Below are positions 52,527 through 62,473 of a DNA stretch of 64,000 bases, in pieces. The notes below the pieces were generated by a model. It had not been told where the DNA came from. It ran no database searches and saw only the letters and a list, made by a program, of their open reading frames with translations. The number at the start of each line of letters is the position of its first letter. Positions within the stretch are counted from its first letter, which is position 1. The translations under genes and the position numbers were made by a program. The DNA comes from Arthrobacter sp. NIO-1057 (lineage in GTDB: Bacteria; Actinomycetota; Actinomycetes; Actinomycetales; Micrococcaceae): positions 114,008 through 178,007 of the forward strand of contig NZ_FMAT01000006.1 in NCBI RefSeq assembly GCF_900094805.1, in the 5' to 3' direction.

Positions 52527-53464
52527 GCCAGGCCCTGTTTGCTGCTCGCGCGGCCATCTCGCGGGCCGCTGGCCCAGGGCTGACCCTCATCGGGGTCTCC
52601 GGCGGTGCGGACTCGCTAGCCCTAGCCATTGCGGCGGCCACCCTGTCCGATCGCTTCGGGGCAGTGATTGTGGACCACGGGTTGCAACCCGATAGCGCCG
52701 GCGTGGCACAACGCGCTGCCGAACAATGCCGTGAGTTGGGACTGGAACCGGTGCTCACCTACCGCGTACAGACCTCCAATGATGAAGCTTCCGCACGGGC
52801 TGCTCGCTATGAAAAATTCGAGCAAGCTCTGACGGATACCGGCGCCCAAAGTTTATTGCTGGCACACACCCGCGATGATCAAGCTGAACAGGTCCTGCTT
52901 GGACTACTGCGTGGTTCGGGGACCCGATCATTAGCTGGGATCCCGCCCGAACGTGGACCCTACCGCCGTCCCCTTTTGGCGTTAACGCGCAAACAGACCG
53001 AAGAGATCTGCAAGCAGGCCAACATGGTGTACTGGCAGGATCCGAGTAATACCGACACCAGTTACCGACGGAACCTGATCCGCCACGAAATTCTGCCGTT
53101 TTTGCGAAGTCAGCTCGGTGAGCATCTACCCGAGGCCCTAGCCCGCACCGCCACCCTGGCCGCTGCCGACGCCGACGCGTTAGATCTCTGGGCACAGCAG
53201 GCAAAAGAAGCGCACGGGCTGAACCTGCGTGAGCTTGGCAAACTTCCGGTGGCCGTGGCCTCACGAGTGTTACGTCTTTGTGCCATCGAAGCCGGAGCAA
53301 AAAATGTGGGCCATGAGCGAACACAAGCGCTATGCGCGCTGGCCGGAATCGGTGTGCCCAAGTCCAAATCTGCTGGTCCGGTGCAATTGGATGGCAAAAT
53401 CAGTGCCTTCCGGCAACGGTCGGTGATCGTTTTCACGAGGACCGGCTCAACAACAGTTCACTAA
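52523..53464 (+). CDS. tilS: tRNA(Ile)-lysidine synthetase
   Basis: A 313-residue N-type ATP pyrophosphatase. The PP-loop SGGADS (26-31) binds ATP. HTRDDQAEQVLLGLLRGSG (about 114-132) and the WQDPSNTDTSYRRNLIRHEI segment (about 172-191) are TilS signatures. It converts C34 of the AUA-reading tRNA-Ile to lysidine. The protein is short at the C-terminus compared with E. coli TilS, as usual in actinobacteria. It is coupled to the DUF2342 gene. Confidence 0.94.
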   Translation: MSQALFAARAAISRAAGPGLTLIGVSGGADSLALAIAAATLSDRFGAVIVDHGLQPDSAGVAQRAAEQCRELGLEPVLTYRVQTSNDEASARAARYEKFEQALTDTGAQSLLLAHTRDDQAEQVLLGLLRGSGTRSLAGIPPERGPYRRPLLALTRKQTEEICKQANMVYWQDPSNTDTSYRRNLIRHEILPFLRSQLGEHLPEALARTATLAAADADALDLWAQQAKEAHGLNLRELGKLPVAVASRVLRLCAIEAGAKNVGHERTQALCALAGIGVPKSKSAGPVQLDGKISAFRQRSVIVFTRTGSTTVH

Positions 53465-53513
53465 ATGTGGCACTCTAGGTAAGTACCACACCTCTAAAAT
53501 CAGGAGAACCCTC

Positions 53514-54065
53514 GTGGATTCCAATGCAGTCAAAGCCGATCTGGCGCATGTTCTGTACACCAAGGAAGAAATCCAGACACGCGTGGCAGAACTCGCCGCG
53601 CAGATCGACAAGGACTACGAGGGCCGCGACATTCTCGTCGTGGGTGTGCTCAAGGGTGCTGTGATGATCATGGCTGATCTGGTCCGCGCGCTGAATTCAC
53701 ACCTGACCATGGATTGGATGGCAGTGTCCTCCTACGGTTCGGGCACCCAGTCCTCCGGCGTGGTACGTATCCTCAAGGACCTGGACTCAGATCTGATGGG
53801 CAAGCACGTATTGATCGTTGAGGACATCATCGACTCCGGCCTGACCCTGTCCTGGCTGAAGTCCAACCTTGAATCCCGTGGTCCAGCCTCGGTAGAAATT
53901 TGCGCACTGCTGCGCAAGCCAGAGGCTGCCAAGGTAGAGATCGACGTGAAGTACGTTGGCATGGATATTCCTAATGAATTTGTCGTGGGCTACGGCCTGG
54001 ACTACGCGGAAAAGTACCGCAACCTGGACTGCGTGGGCACCCTGGCTCCGCATATCTACCAGTAG
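53514..54065 (+). CDS. hpt: Hypoxanthine phosphoribosyltransferase
   Basis: A 183-residue type I phosphoribosyltransferase for purine salvage. The PRPP-binding loop VLIVEDIIDSGLTLSWL (about 98-114) with the acidic pair is intact. The flexible-loop region SSYGSGTQSSGVVRIL (about 74-89) and KYVGMDIPNEFVVGYGLDYAE (base-binding, about 146-166) follow. It starts at GTG 53514, preceded by AGGAG. It sits in the conserved tilS-hpt-ftsH order. Confidence 0.96.
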   Translation: MDSNAVKADLAHVLYTKEEIQTRVAELAAQIDKDYEGRDILVVGVLKGAVMIMADLVRALNSHLTMDWMAVSSYGSGTQSSGVVRILKDLDSDLMGKHVLIVEDIIDSGLTLSWLKSNLESRGPASVEICALLRKPEAAKVEIDVKYVGMDIPNEFVVGYGLDYAEKYRNLDCVGTLAPHIYQ

Positions 54066-54173
54066 GGGAACTTTTTTCGCCACTAGGGCGTTGTGAAGTA
54101 TCGAAGGTGGCGTGACCCGGACGCCAGAGAAGTGCGTGAGGGGGATGCGTGAGGCGCGGGGCCTTGCGGATCA

Positions 54174-56099
54174 ATGAAAACGAAGAAGCTTTTTAATAGC
54201 TGGATCATTTGGGTTCTAGTGGGCGTTGTCGCCGTCGTGCTGTTTTTGCCGATGGTCTTTGGCAATAATTCTGCGAAGGTAGACACGTCCGTAGGCCTGC
54301 AACAGCTGACCAACGGCAACGTCACCGAAGCCAAGATGTTCGACTCGGATCAACGAGTCGATTTGAAACTACGCGATGCACTGAAGGTGGATGGCGTAGA
54401 CAAGGGCACCTCGGTGAGCTTCTACTACTCCACCGCACGCGCCGAACAGGTGGTTGACGCCATCAACAAGGCTGCACCAGGCAAGTTCACCGATCAGCCG
54501 GTACAGAGCAACTGGTTGCTGTCGATGCTCGGCGTGATCATTCCATTCCTGCTGATCGCCGGTATTTTCTGGTTCATCCTCGCCCGCTCCCAGGGCGGTG
54601 GCTCCAAGGTCATGCAGTTCGGTAAGTCCAAGGCGAAGCTGATCACCAAGGACATGCCTCAGGTGACCTTCAAGGACGTTGCCGGCGCCGATGAGGCCGT
54701 GGAAGAACTGCACGAAATCAAGGAATTCCTGCAGGAACCAGCCAAATTCCAGGCCGTGGGCGCTAAGATCCCTAAGGGTGTACTGCTCTACGGTCCTCCG
54801 GGCACCGGCAAGACCCTGCTAGCCAAGGCCGTTGCCGGTGAAGCCCAGGTACCGTTCTACTCGATCTCCGGTTCTGACTTCGTTGAAATGTTCGTCGGTG
54901 TTGGTGCTAGCCGCGTGCGTGACCTGTTCGAACAGGCCAAGAACAACTCCCCGGCCATCATCTTCGTTGATGAGATCGACGCCGTGGGACGTCACCGTGG
55001 CGCCGGTATCGGTGGCGGTAACGATGAGCGCGAACAGACCCTGAACCAGCTGCTGGTGGAGATGGATGGCTTCGACGCCACCACCAACGTCATCCTGATC
55101 GCCGCCACCAACCGCCCAGACGTACTGGACCCTGCCCTGCTGCGCCCAGGCCGTTTTGACCGCCAGATCCCAGTGGAAGCACCGGATCTGAAGGGTCGCG
55201 AAGACATCCTGAAGGTCCACGTTAAGGGCAAGCCAATGGATGCCACCGTGGATCTGAACGCCGTCGCGAAGAAGACCCCGGGTTACACCGGTGCCGATTT
55301 GGCCAACGTGCTCAACGAGGCAGCCCTGCTCACCGCCCGCTCCAACGCGAACCTGATCGATGATCGTGCGCTGGATGAGGCGATCGACCGTGTCATGGCT
55401 GGCCCGCAGAAGCGCACCCGCCTGATGGACGAGCACGAACGCAAGGTCACCGCCTACCACGAGGGTGGTCACGCACTGGTGGCTGCTGCGATGAACCAGA
55501 CCGCACCGGTCACCAAGATTACGATCCTGCCTCGCGGTCGCGCCCTGGGTTACACCATGGTGGTTCCGGAGTCCGATAAGTACTCGGTGACCCGCAATGA
55601 GTTGCTGGACCAGATGGCTTATGCCATGGGTGGTCGTGTGGCCGAAGAGATCGTCTTCCATGATCCTTCCACCGGTGCCTCCAACGATATTGAGAAGGCT
55701 ACCGCCACCGCCCGCAAGATGGTCACCGAATACGGCATGAGCGAAAAGGTCGGCGCCGTACGCCTGGCCGGTTCCGCCGCAGACCAGCAAATGGGTGGCG
55801 CGCAGCGCGAATTCTCCGACGAGATGGCTCACCTGGTGGACCAGGAGGTACGCGAGCTGATCGAGCAGGCCCACAATGACGCCTACCAGGCACTGATGCG
55901 CAACCGTCACGTGCTCGATCGTTTGGCCCTGGCTTTGCTGGAGCGTGAGACGCTGAACCAGAAGGAAATCGCTGAGATCTTCTCGGACCTGCAAAAGCGC
56001 GAGGTCCGCGATGTGTGGCTGAGCAACGAGGACCGCCCGGTCCACTCAGATGGCCCGGTATTAAGCCCCAAGGAGCGCGCAGCTACCTCGACCGACTAG
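54174..56099 (+). CDS. ftsH: ATP-dependent zinc metalloprotease FtsH
   Basis: A 641-residue membrane AAA+ protease. Two membrane helices (about 9-29 and 113-136) flank a small external domain. Walker A GPPGTGKT (about 207-214), Walker [12 protein letters not shown] (about 262) and the second region of homology [16 protein letters not shown] are intact. The zinc site is HEGGH (about 429-433) with a third acidic ligand in [14 protein letters not shown]. It degrades membrane and regulatory proteins. The TAG stop forms part of a -10-like TAGGAT for folE. The 108-base gap before the gene shows no clear ribosome-binding site. Confidence 0.97.
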   Translation: MKTKKLFNSWIIWVLVGVVAVVLFLPMVFGNNSAKVDTSVGLQQLTNGNVTEAKMFDSDQRVDLKLRDALKVDGVDKGTSVSFYYSTARAEQVVDAINKAAPGKFTDQPVQSNWLLSMLGVIIPFLLIAGIFWFILARSQGGGSKVMQFGKSKAKLITKDMPQVTFKDVAGADEAVEELHEIKEFLQEPAKFQAVGAKIPKGVLLYGPPGTGKTLLAKAVAGEAQVPFYSISGSDFVEMFVGVGASRVRDLFEQAKNNSPAIIFVDEIDAVGRHRGAGIGGGNDEREQTLNQLLVEMDGFDATTNVILIAATNRPDVLDPALLRPGRFDRQIPVEAPDLKGREDILKVHVKGKPMDATVDLNAVAKKTPGYTGADLANVLNEAALLTARSNANLIDDRALDEAIDRVMAGPQKRTRLMDEHERKVTAYHEGGHALVAAAMNQTAPVTKITILPRGRALGYTMVVPESDKYSVTRNELLDQMAYAMGGRVAEEIVFHDPSTGASNDIEKATATARKMVTEYGMSEKVGAVRLAGSAADQQMGGAQREFSDEMAHLVDQEVRELIEQAHNDAYQALMRNRHVLDRLALALLERETLNQKEIAEIFSDLQKREVRDVWLSNEDRPVHSDGPVLSPKERAATSTD

Positions 56100-56102
56100 G
56101 AT
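56097..56102 (+). promoter_or_regulatory. -10 box of folE embedded in the ftsH stop codon
   Basis: TAGGAT, whose TAG is the ftsH stop, exactly six bases before the folE GTG at 56109. No ribosome-binding site is present, so leaderless folE transcription is likely. Confidence 0.55.
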
Positions 56103-56108
56103 CGAAGC

Positions 56109-56687
56109 GTGAGTGAACTAGAACAGATCGATCAGCCGCGGATCGCGGCAGCCGTCCGCGAGATCCTGGAAGCCATTGGTGAAGACCCCGATCGTGACGG
56201 CCTGCAAGACACCCCCAAGCGGGTGGCTAAGGCCTACGCGGAATTCTTCGCAGGTTTGCATCAGGACGCGGCAGAGCACCTGTCGACCACTTTCGACATC
56301 GAGCATGACGAGATGGTCCTGGTCAAGGACATCCCGTTCTACTCGACCTGTGAGCACCACCTGGTGCCCTTCTACGGTTCGGCGCATATCGGTTACATCC
56401 CGGGCAAGGGTGGCAAGGTCACCGGCCTGTCCAAGCTGGCCCGACTTGTTGAGGTGTATGCCCGCCGCCCGCAGGTGCAGGAACGTTTGACCACGCAGAT
56501 CGTTGATTCGCTGGTGGAACACCTGAACCCTGCCGGTGCCATCGTTGTGATTGAATGCGAGCATATGTGCATGTCCATGCGCGGCGTGCAGAAGCCCGGC
56601 GCGAAGACTGTGACCAGTGCGGTGCGCGGGCAGTTGCGGGAAACCGCGACGCGTGCCGAAGCCATGAGCCTGATTCTCGGAAAGTAG
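56109..56687 (+). CDS. folE: GTP cyclohydrolase I
   Basis: A 192-residue enzyme making dihydroneopterin triphosphate from GTP, the first step of folate synthesis. The zinc site is formed by [12 protein letters not shown] (Cys81, His84) and [11 protein letters not shown] (second Cys near 152). [20 protein letters not shown] (about 99) is the substrate-binding stretch. It starts at GTG without a ribosome-binding site, with TAGGAT six bases upstream. It is followed seven bases later by folP. Confidence 0.97.
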   Translation: MSELEQIDQPRIAAAVREILEAIGEDPDRDGLQDTPKRVAKAYAEFFAGLHQDAAEHLSTTFDIEHDEMVLVKDIPFYSTCEHHLVPFYGSAHIGYIPGKGGKVTGLSKLARLVEVYARRPQVQERLTTQIVDSLVEHLNPAGAIVVIECEHMCMSMRGVQKPGAKTVTSAVRGQLRETATRAEAMSLILGK

Positions 56688-56694
56688 GAACCCT

Positions 56695-57597
56695 ATGTCG
56701 CTAGGCGCCATCCCGGGCACCGGCCCGAATACCAGTCCCTTGCCCGTGATCCGCAAGTCCAAGGTCAAGACCCTGGCAGATCTGCCCACCGACCGCACCC
56801 TGGTCATGGGCATCCTGAACGTCACCGAAGATTCCTTCTCCGACGGAGGACAGTACCTGTCCGCCGATGCAGCCATCGACCGCGGTCTGAAGCTGTTGTA
56901 CTCAGGCGCCGATATTATCGACGTGGGCGGAGAATCCACCCGCCCCGGGGCCAAGGATGTTGATCCCGAACTGGAGCGCTCACGCATCATTCCGGTGATC
57001 GAAACCCTGGTGAAGGCCGGAGCCATTATCTCGGTGGACACCATGCACGTGAGCACCGCCCGCGCCGCCATCAACGCCGGCGCGCACATCATCAACGATG
57101 TTTCCGGGCTGACCTACGAGCCGGGCATGCCCGAGCTGATCGCCGAAACCGGCGTCCCCTATGTGCTGATGCACCGCCGCGGCACCGCGCAATCCATGGT
57201 GGCCGAAGCGAACTACCAGGATGTAGTCACCGAGGTCATTGGCGAGTTGCGTACCCTGCGCGATGAGTTTGTGGCCAAGGGCGTGGCCCCCGAGCAGATC
57301 ATCATCGATCCAGGACTGGGCTTTGCCAAGGATGCCGAACACAACTGGGCGCTGCTCGGCCACCTCGGTGCCCTCGAAGAGCTGGGTCACCGCGTGCTGA
57401 TCGGCACCAGCCGCAAGCGTTTCCTAGGTGAACTGCTGGCCACCGGTGAGAGTAGCCGCGCCCCACTCGAGCGCGATATTGCGACCGCTGCCACCACCGC
57501 GCTAGCCGCTAAGGACCAGGTGTGGGCCGTACGCGTGCACGACGTGGCCGGTAGCCGCGACGCCGTCAAAGTCGTGAAGGCCTATGGATCGCATTAG
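56695..57597 (+). CDS. folP: Dihydropteroate synthase
   Basis: A 300-residue TIM-barrel enzyme and sulfonamide target. LVMGILNVTEDSFSDGG (about 32-48) and DIIDVGGESTRPGAKDVDPE (about 74-93) are the two DHPS signatures, with GTSRKRFLGELL (about 236) near the substrate phosphate site. It condenses p-aminobenzoate with the pterin diphosphate supplied by FolK. The ATG lies seven bases after folE, and folB/folK overlaps its end by 14 bases. Confidence 0.96.
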   Translation: MSLGAIPGTGPNTSPLPVIRKSKVKTLADLPTDRTLVMGILNVTEDSFSDGGQYLSADAAIDRGLKLLYSGADIIDVGGESTRPGAKDVDPELERSRIIPVIETLVKAGAIISVDTMHVSTARAAINAGAHIINDVSGLTYEPGMPELIAETGVPYVLMHRRGTAQSMVAEANYQDVVTEVIGELRTLRDEFVAKGVAPEQIIIDPGLGFAKDAEHNWALLGHLGALEELGHRVLIGTSRKRFLGELLATGESSRAPLERDIATAATTALAAKDQVWAVRVHDVAGSRDAVKVVKAYGSH

Positions 57598-58417
57598 CAT
57601 TTTCGGGATTTCTGCCACCGGCTACCATGGGGTTTTTGACCATGAAAAGCGCGACGGGCAGAAGTTCATCATTGACGTGGTGCTGCACGTGGACATCTCC
57701 CGCGCTGCAGCCAGCGACAATGTTCTGGACACCGTGCACTACGGTGAGGTCAGTGAGCTGGTGGTGGAACATATCCAGGCCGGACCCTGGGATTTGATCG
57801 AGAAACTGGGCAACGAAATCGCCCAAGCGATCCTGGCCACCTACCGCAGTGTGCTGGAAGTGGACGTCGTGGTGCATAAGCCACAGGCTCCAATCCCGGT
57901 ACCCTTCACCGATGTCACCATCTCGCTGAATCGCAAGCAGAAACAGCACACCGCGATCATCGCCCTGGGCGCTAACCTTGGGGACCCGCAGGCCACCTTG
58001 GCCCAAGCCCTCAAGGATTTGGGCGAGGAGCTAGAGATCCTGAAGGTCTCACCGGTAGCGATCACCAAACCGGTGGGCGGCCCGCCAGAGCAACCCGATT
58101 ACACCAACCAGGTCATCGAGGTGCGCACCGAACGTTCGGCCCACGAACTCTTGGACTTGTGCCAGAGCATCGAAGCCAAACATCATCGCACCCGCACCGT
58201 CCGCTGGGAAGCGCGCACCCTGGATCTGGATTTGATCACCTTTGATCAGCTGCGCCTGAACGATGAACGCCTGACACTGCCACACCCGCGGGCCGCGATC
58301 CGCGGATTTGTGCTGGCCCCATGGAGTTGGATGGACCCCGACGCGGTATTGGAAGGCCAACTGGTCTCCCGCTTGGCCGCCGACGCAGCGGACACCAAGG
58401 ACATCATCCGGTTATGA
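57584..58417 (+). CDS. folB/folK: FolB-FolK fusion: dihydroneopterin aldolase plus HPPK
   Basis: A 277-residue bifunctional folate enzyme. Residues 1-118 are dihydroneopterin aldolase (ISIFGISATGYHGVFDHEK with the catalytic Tyr/Glu; TVHYGEVSELV). Residues about 122-277 are 6-hydroxymethyl-dihydropterin pyrophosphokinase (IALGANLGDPQATL; signature RWEARTLDLDLITFD with the DLDL metal motif; LPHPRAAIRGFVLAP). This fusion catalyses two successive steps before FolP and is common in actinobacteria. It overlaps folP upstream and the DUF3180 gene downstream (ATGA). Confidence 0.96.
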   Translation: MDRISIFGISATGYHGVFDHEKRDGQKFIIDVVLHVDISRAAASDNVLDTVHYGEVSELVVEHIQAGPWDLIEKLGNEIAQAILATYRSVLEVDVVVHKPQAPIPVPFTDVTISLNRKQKQHTAIIALGANLGDPQATLAQALKDLGEELEILKVSPVAITKPVGGPPEQPDYTNQVIEVRTERSAHELLDLCQSIEAKHHRTRTVRWEARTLDLDLITFDQLRLNDERLTLPHPRAAIRGFVLAPWSWMDPDAVLEGQLVSRLAADAADTKDIIRL

Positions 58418-58875
58418 ACAAGCTGAAGCTGCGATGGGTACTGTGGTGCGCGGTCATTGGGGCCGTGGCCGGCTGGATCATCCTGCGGGTACTGACCGCA
58501 TCCTCACGCTTCGCCCCGGTACTGGACTACTCGGCGCTGTACTCCTTAGGTGCGGTCTGCGCGGTCATCTTGTTCCTAGGCATCCGCGTAAAACGTTCCA
58601 CCCTGGGTAAATCTCACTTTGAACCGATTGCCGCCGCGCGCACCCTGGTCTTGGCGCAGGCCTCGGCCTATGCCGGCGCGGTGATCACCGGGTGGCACGT
58701 ACCAGCCATCGTGACCCTGTGGCTGGCTAATGGCCAAAGCCCCACGCTGACCCGCGGTTTGGTGTTGGCCGGCGCCGGGATATTGATGGTGATCATCGGG
58801 TATATTGTCCAGCATCTATGCAAGTTACCTCCAGAGGACACCGATGACAGCAACAACTCCGTGGTCACCGAATAG
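58414..58875 (+). CDS. DUF3180 family membrane protein
   Basis: A 153-residue protein with four hydrophobic segments (about 8-26, 36-52, 73-90 and 110-132) and a short acidic tail (PPEDTDDSNNSVVTE). The central ARTLVLAQASAYAGAVITGWH is the DUF3180 signature seen directly after folK in many actinobacteria. The function is unknown. ATG 58414 overlaps the folK stop; the longer frame from 58321 is rejected. It overlaps the next gene by 32 bases. Confidence 0.88.
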   Translation: MNKLKLRWVLWCAVIGAVAGWIILRVLTASSRFAPVLDYSALYSLGAVCAVILFLGIRVKRSTLGKSHFEPIAAARTLVLAQASAYAGAVITGWHVPAIVTLWLANGQSPTLTRGLVLAGAGILMVIIGYIVQHLCKLPPEDTDDSNNSVVTE

Positions 58876-59341
58876 CTTCACCCCCGCAGACCCCTCCTAC
58901 TTTAAGGTCAAGCTCACTACCTGGGCGATCATCTGGGGACTGATCCTGCTGGTATCGCTGATCCCGGGCATTCTCCTGGCCGCCGGGGTAGAGGTTCTGC
59001 TGTGGCTGGTCATCCTTCCGGTGGTCCTGGTGGTCATCATTGCGTTGCTGGTCCTGCGGATTTTGCGCCGCCAAGTTGCGGCCCTGGGCTACCTTGAACG
59101 CGAAGACGACTTTGTGGTTCGCTCCGGGGTGATGTGGCGCAAACAGCTGGTCATCCCCTACGGGCGGATGCAATACGTTGAGGTCAACAGTGGCCCGTTG
59201 GAACGCCGCTATGGACTGTGCCAACTCACACTCAACACCGCAGGCGCCGGGGCTACCGCCCACGTCTACGGTTTACCCGAGGCCCAAGGACAGCTCTTGC
59301 GTGAACGTCTGGTGGCCGCCGGGGAAGAGAAAGTGCTGTGA
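58844..59341 (+). CDS. Bacterial PH-domain membrane protein (YdbS-like)
   Basis: A 165-residue protein with two adjacent transmembrane helices (about 26-46 and 50-69) followed by a bacterial PH domain (bPH2/DUF304). GYLEREDDFVVRSGVMWRKQ and VIPYGRMQYVEVNSGPLERR (about 105-124) are the domain core, and GLCQLTLNTAGAGATAHVYG is the last strand pair. The ATG has AGAGGA upstream inside the DUF3180 gene. It is paired with the larger PH protein next to it (GTGA overlap), as ydbS/ydbT in Bacillus, where a role in bacteriocin or lipid-related protection has been proposed. Confidence 0.88.
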   Translation: MTATTPWSPNSFTPADPSYFKVKLTTWAIIWGLILLVSLIPGILLAAGVEVLLWLVILPVVLVVIIALLVLRILRRQVAALGYLEREDDFVVRSGVMWRKQLVIPYGRMQYVEVNSGPLERRYGLCQLTLNTAGAGATAHVYGLPEAQGQLLRERLVAAGEEKVL

Positions 59342-60708
59342 GCCAGAATTCTGACTGGCAACGCGTCCACCCGGCCAGCCCCTTTGTCCATGGATGGCTG
59401 GCCATCGTCGGTCTGCTCTACATTTATTGGCAGAATACTGACGAACTATCTATGGCCGAACGCTTTTCCGGGGAACGATTAAAGTGGACCGTGGTCTTAG
59501 GTGCCGCCGCCTTGCTGGTGGTGCTGGCCTTCTACTTCCTCTCCTGGTACTTCACCCGCTACAAGCTCACCGAAACCCACGTCTATGTGAACTCGGGTGC
59601 CCTGTTTCGGAGCCAAAAGCAGGCGCGCATCGACAAGGTGCAGGGCATCGACATTGCCCAGCCACTGATCGCCCGACTACTCGGTTTGGCCGAACTACGC
59701 TTTGACGTGGCCGACTCCTCCGAATCGGTGTTACGCCTGGCATTTTTGCGCAAGGCCGAAGCCCACGAGCTGCGTCAACTCATCTTGCAACGCGCCACCG
59801 GGCCATTGGCAGCAAACCCCACGGCAAGCCCATCGCAAGCCCCAGAACACACCGGAAGCATCGCCGCCAATACTCCCGAAGCATCCACGCCACTGATGGC
59901 CAAGGTCCCGATCACCCGGTTGTTCGCCTCGTTATTCCTGCAACTACCGATGCTGATCGGCACGCTGGCCTGCGTGGTGATTGTGGTTCTCTGGCTCAGC
60001 GGAATCACCGGCATGATCGCCGCCGTCCTGCCAATTCTCTTAAGCTTTGGTGGCTGGTTCTACAAACACCTGAACCAAGGGTGGAACTACACTGCCAGCG
60101 CCACGGATACCGGAATGCGAATCAGCTACGGATTAGCCGACACCCGCCAGCATTCCATTCCCGCCGGACGCGTGCAGGCCATTTCCATCACCGCCCCACT
60201 ACTATGGCGGCTCTTCGGCTGGTACAAGCTGGAAGTCAACGTGCTCGGCACCAAAAGTGACGAGCTGGATAACCTGCAGGTACTACCGGTCGGAGACTTT
60301 GACGCGGTGACCCGCATTATGGGGATTCTCTTGCCCGATCTGGGCATCGGCAATCAGCGTGAAGTACTCGCCACCGCCGTCAGCACCGGATACAACTATG
60401 GCTTCATCGGCTCCCCACCCCGGGCAAAACTCCTCTCCCCGGCCGCGTGGAAACATCAAGGATTTTTGACTACCGATACCACCGTGATCTCCCGCTATGG
60501 TTGGCTGGCCCGCACCGCAAGTTTTGTCCCGCACCACCGCGTCCAAGGTACGGAATTCAGGCAGGGCCCGTGGGAGAAACGTCGTGAACTGGCCGGGGTC
60601 CGCCTGCATTGCGCCGGCGGCAATATCATTGGTTACCTGCATCAGATTGATGCGCAGACCGCAGCAGAATTTACCCTGGCCCAAGCCGAGCGCCAGGCTG
60701 AAAGGTAA
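59338..60708 (+). CDS. PH-domain membrane protein with repeated DUF304 units (YdbT-like)
   Basis: A 456-residue membrane protein. Two helices near the N-terminus (about 13-30 and 42-64) precede a first PH-like unit (TRYKLTETHVYVNSGALFRS, ARIDKVQGIDIAQPLIARLL). A Pro/Ala/Ser linker (about 155-185) leads to helices at about 200-240. A second unit follows (GLADTRQHSIPAGRVQAISI) and a third (VISRYGWLARTASFVPHHRV). It forms a pair with the preceding small PH protein. The function is unknown. It is cotranscribed with folate genes by position. Confidence 0.88.
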   Translation: MSQNSDWQRVHPASPFVHGWLAIVGLLYIYWQNTDELSMAERFSGERLKWTVVLGAAALLVVLAFYFLSWYFTRYKLTETHVYVNSGALFRSQKQARIDKVQGIDIAQPLIARLLGLAELRFDVADSSESVLRLAFLRKAEAHELRQLILQRATGPLAANPTASPSQAPEHTGSIAANTPEASTPLMAKVPITRLFASLFLQLPMLIGTLACVVIVVLWLSGITGMIAAVLPILLSFGGWFYKHLNQGWNYTASATDTGMRISYGLADTRQHSIPAGRVQAISITAPLLWRLFGWYKLEVNVLGTKSDELDNLQVLPVGDFDAVTRIMGILLPDLGIGNQREVLATAVSTGYNYGFIGSPPRAKLLSPAAWKHQGFLTTDTTVISRYGWLARTASFVPHHRVQGTEFRQGPWEKRRELAGVRLHCAGGNIIGYLHQIDAQTAAEFTLAQAERQAER

Positions 60709-60710
60709 GT

Positions 60711-61577
60711 GTGCAAGCTCCACGTTTGGGAATAGGCATCATCTCCGCGGGTAAGGTTGGTACCGTGCTCGGTGCGGCACTGGCCTCCAGCGGACACCGG
60801 ATTACCGGAATTCACGCTGTCTCCGAGGCCTCAAGAACCCGCGCCGAAGCACTGCTACCCGAGGTCGAACTCCTGGACCCGGCCGAAATCCTCCGCCGCA
60901 GCGAACTAGTGCTCTTTGCGGTCCCCGATGATGTGCTCGGCGAACTTGTCGCCGGACTAGCTGCCGCCGGACATATTCAGCCCGGGCAACTGATCGCACA
61001 TACCGCCGGACGCTATGGCACCTCCATCCTGCAACCGGCCCTGGACGTTGGAGCCTTTGGCCTGGCGATCCACCCGGCGATGACCTTCACCGGCATGAGC
61101 ATGGACTTGAGCCGGCTGACCGACTGCGTCTTTGCGGTGACCGCCGACGAGGTCATGCTTCCGGTAGCCCAAGCACTGGTTGTAGAAATGCGTGCCGAAC
61201 CGGTGGTTATCGCAGAAGAAGACCGCACCAGCTATCACGCGGCCCTCGCCCACGCAGCCAACCACCTGAACACCATCACCGCTCAGTCTGCGGATATCTT
61301 GCGGCGCATCGGGGTAGAAGATCCGGCCAATACTTTGCGCGCCCTGATGAGTGCCAGCTTGGATAATGCACTGCGTTCGGGGGCCGGGGCGCTGACCGGA
61401 CCGGTAGCCAGGGGCGACATCGGCACCGTGGCCGCGCACCTTGAGGCACTGGCCAATGATCCAGCCGAAACCAATAATTCCTACCGCAGCCTTTCGCGGG
61501 CCACTGCCCTCAGAGCTGCGCAGCGCGGGCTGATCTCTCAAGGCACCCTCGAAGAACTGTTGCGAGTTCTAGAATAG
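60711..61577 (+). CDS. Rossmann-like/DUF2520 protein (6-phosphogluconate-dehydrogenase-like fold)
   Basis: A 288-residue protein. The NAD(P)-binding Rossmann motif is [20 protein letters not shown] (about 7-26), followed by [15 protein letters not shown]. The C-terminal helical DUF2520 domain includes [20 protein letters not shown] (about 121-140) and [20 protein letters not shown]. In this lineage the gene directly precedes panC, so a ketopantoate-reductase-like (PanE-type) role is plausible but unproven. It starts at GTG 60711, two bases after the PH gene. Confidence 0.85.
   Translation: MQAPRLGIGIISAGKVGTVLGAALASSGHRITGIHAVSEASRTRAEALLPEVELLDPAEILRRSELVLFAVPDDVLGELVAGLAAAGHIQPGQLIAHTAGRYGTSILQPALDVGAFGLAIHPAMTFTGMSMDLSRLTDCVFAVTADEVMLPVAQALVVEMRAEPVVIAEEDRTSYHAALAHAANHLNTITAQSADILRRIGVEDPANTLRALMSASLDNALRSGAGALTGPVARGDIGTVAAHLEALANDPAETNNSYRSLSRATALRAAQRGLISQGTLEELLRVLE
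61570..61575 (+). promoter_or_regulatory. -10 box of leaderless panC
   Basis: TAGAAT (near consensus), six bases before the panC GTG at 61582, inside the last codons of the preceding gene. No Shine-Dalgarno sequence is present. Confidence 0.6.
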
Positions 61578-61581
61578 AAGA

Positions 61582-62454
61582 GTGAAAACCCCGAAGATTT
61601 GTAAAACCCGTGCCGAGCTGAAGGCAGCCATCGCCCAAGCTAACCCGGACTCCCTGGGCTTTGTACCCACGATGGGAGCCCTGCATGCAGGGCACGGTTC
61701 CCTCTTCCAGGCCGCTCGTGAAGAGAACGACGTGGTGGTGATCTCCATCTTTGTCAACGAGCTGCAATTCAACGACGCCAACGACTATGCCCGCTACCCG
61801 CGCCAACTCGAGGCCGATGCACAGTTGGCGGCCGAAGCAGGGGTCGACATCATCTTTGCCCCCGAAGCTAGCGAGGTCTACCACGCGGGTCTGCCGTTGA
61901 TTCGGCTGAACTCCGGAAGCATGGGCGAACTCTACGAGGGTGCCTCTCGGCCCGGCCACTTTGATGGCATGCTGGCGGTGGTCGCTAAGCTGCTGCATTT
62001 CGCCGACCCACGTCAAGGTGAATACCGCGCGTACTTTGGTCAGAAGGACGCCCAACAGGTGGCCTTGATCCGTCGTATGGTCGCGGACCTGGACTACCCG
62101 GTCCAGCTGCGTTTGGTACCGATCGTGCGCAATGAGCAGGGCCTGGCACTCTCCAGCCGCAATGCACTGCTCAGCGCCGAAGAGCAAGAGGCCGCCCTGG
62201 TCCTGCACCGGGCCATCAAGCTCATCGCCGAGCGTGCTGCCCGCCACGAGCCACTAAACATCGAGGATGCGATCGGGCTATTCCAGATGGAACCGCTCGT
62301 TGAGCTCGATTACTTTGTGGTGGTTGACCCAAATACCCTTCAAGAATTGGCCTTCAACTGCCAGGACACTCCGTTCACCGGCGAAGGCCTCATCCTGGTC
62401 GCCGCCTTGGTTGGTAAGGTGCGCTTGATCGATAACCAGCCGATCTCCGCCTAG
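61582..62454 (+). CDS. panC: Pantothenate synthetase
   Basis: A 290-residue enzyme joining pantoate and beta-alanine with [16 protein letters not shown] (27-39) carries the HxGH nucleotide motif. [20 protein letters not shown] (about 59-78), [17 protein letters not shown] (about 151-167) and LALSSRN (KMSKS-like, about 194) complete the active site. FVNPxQF usually stands where FVNELQF is seen, a mild variation. It starts at GTG, preceded at six bases by TAGAAT. panB and panD are not in the window. Confidence 0.96.
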   Translation: MKTPKICKTRAELKAAIAQANPDSLGFVPTMGALHAGHGSLFQAAREENDVVVISIFVNELQFNDANDYARYPRQLEADAQLAAEAGVDIIFAPEASEVYHAGLPLIRLNSGSMGELYEGASRPGHFDGMLAVVAKLLHFADPRQGEYRAYFGQKDAQQVALIRRMVADLDYPVQLRLVPIVRNEQGLALSSRNALLSAEEQEAALVLHRAIKLIAERAARHEPLNIEDAIGLFQMEPLVELDYFVVVDPNTLQELAFNCQDTPFTGEGLILVAALVGKVRLIDNQPISA

Positions 62455-62473
62455 TACTGGGACAAATTAGTTT

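Noticed and set aside
54819..56045. Long open frame (408 codons) on the minus strand
   Set aside because: It is fully antisense to ftsH, whose domains are intact. The sequence has no family features and is a codon-bias shadow.
56118..57095. 325-codon minus-strand frame
   Set aside because: Antisense to folE and folP, both complete and canonical.
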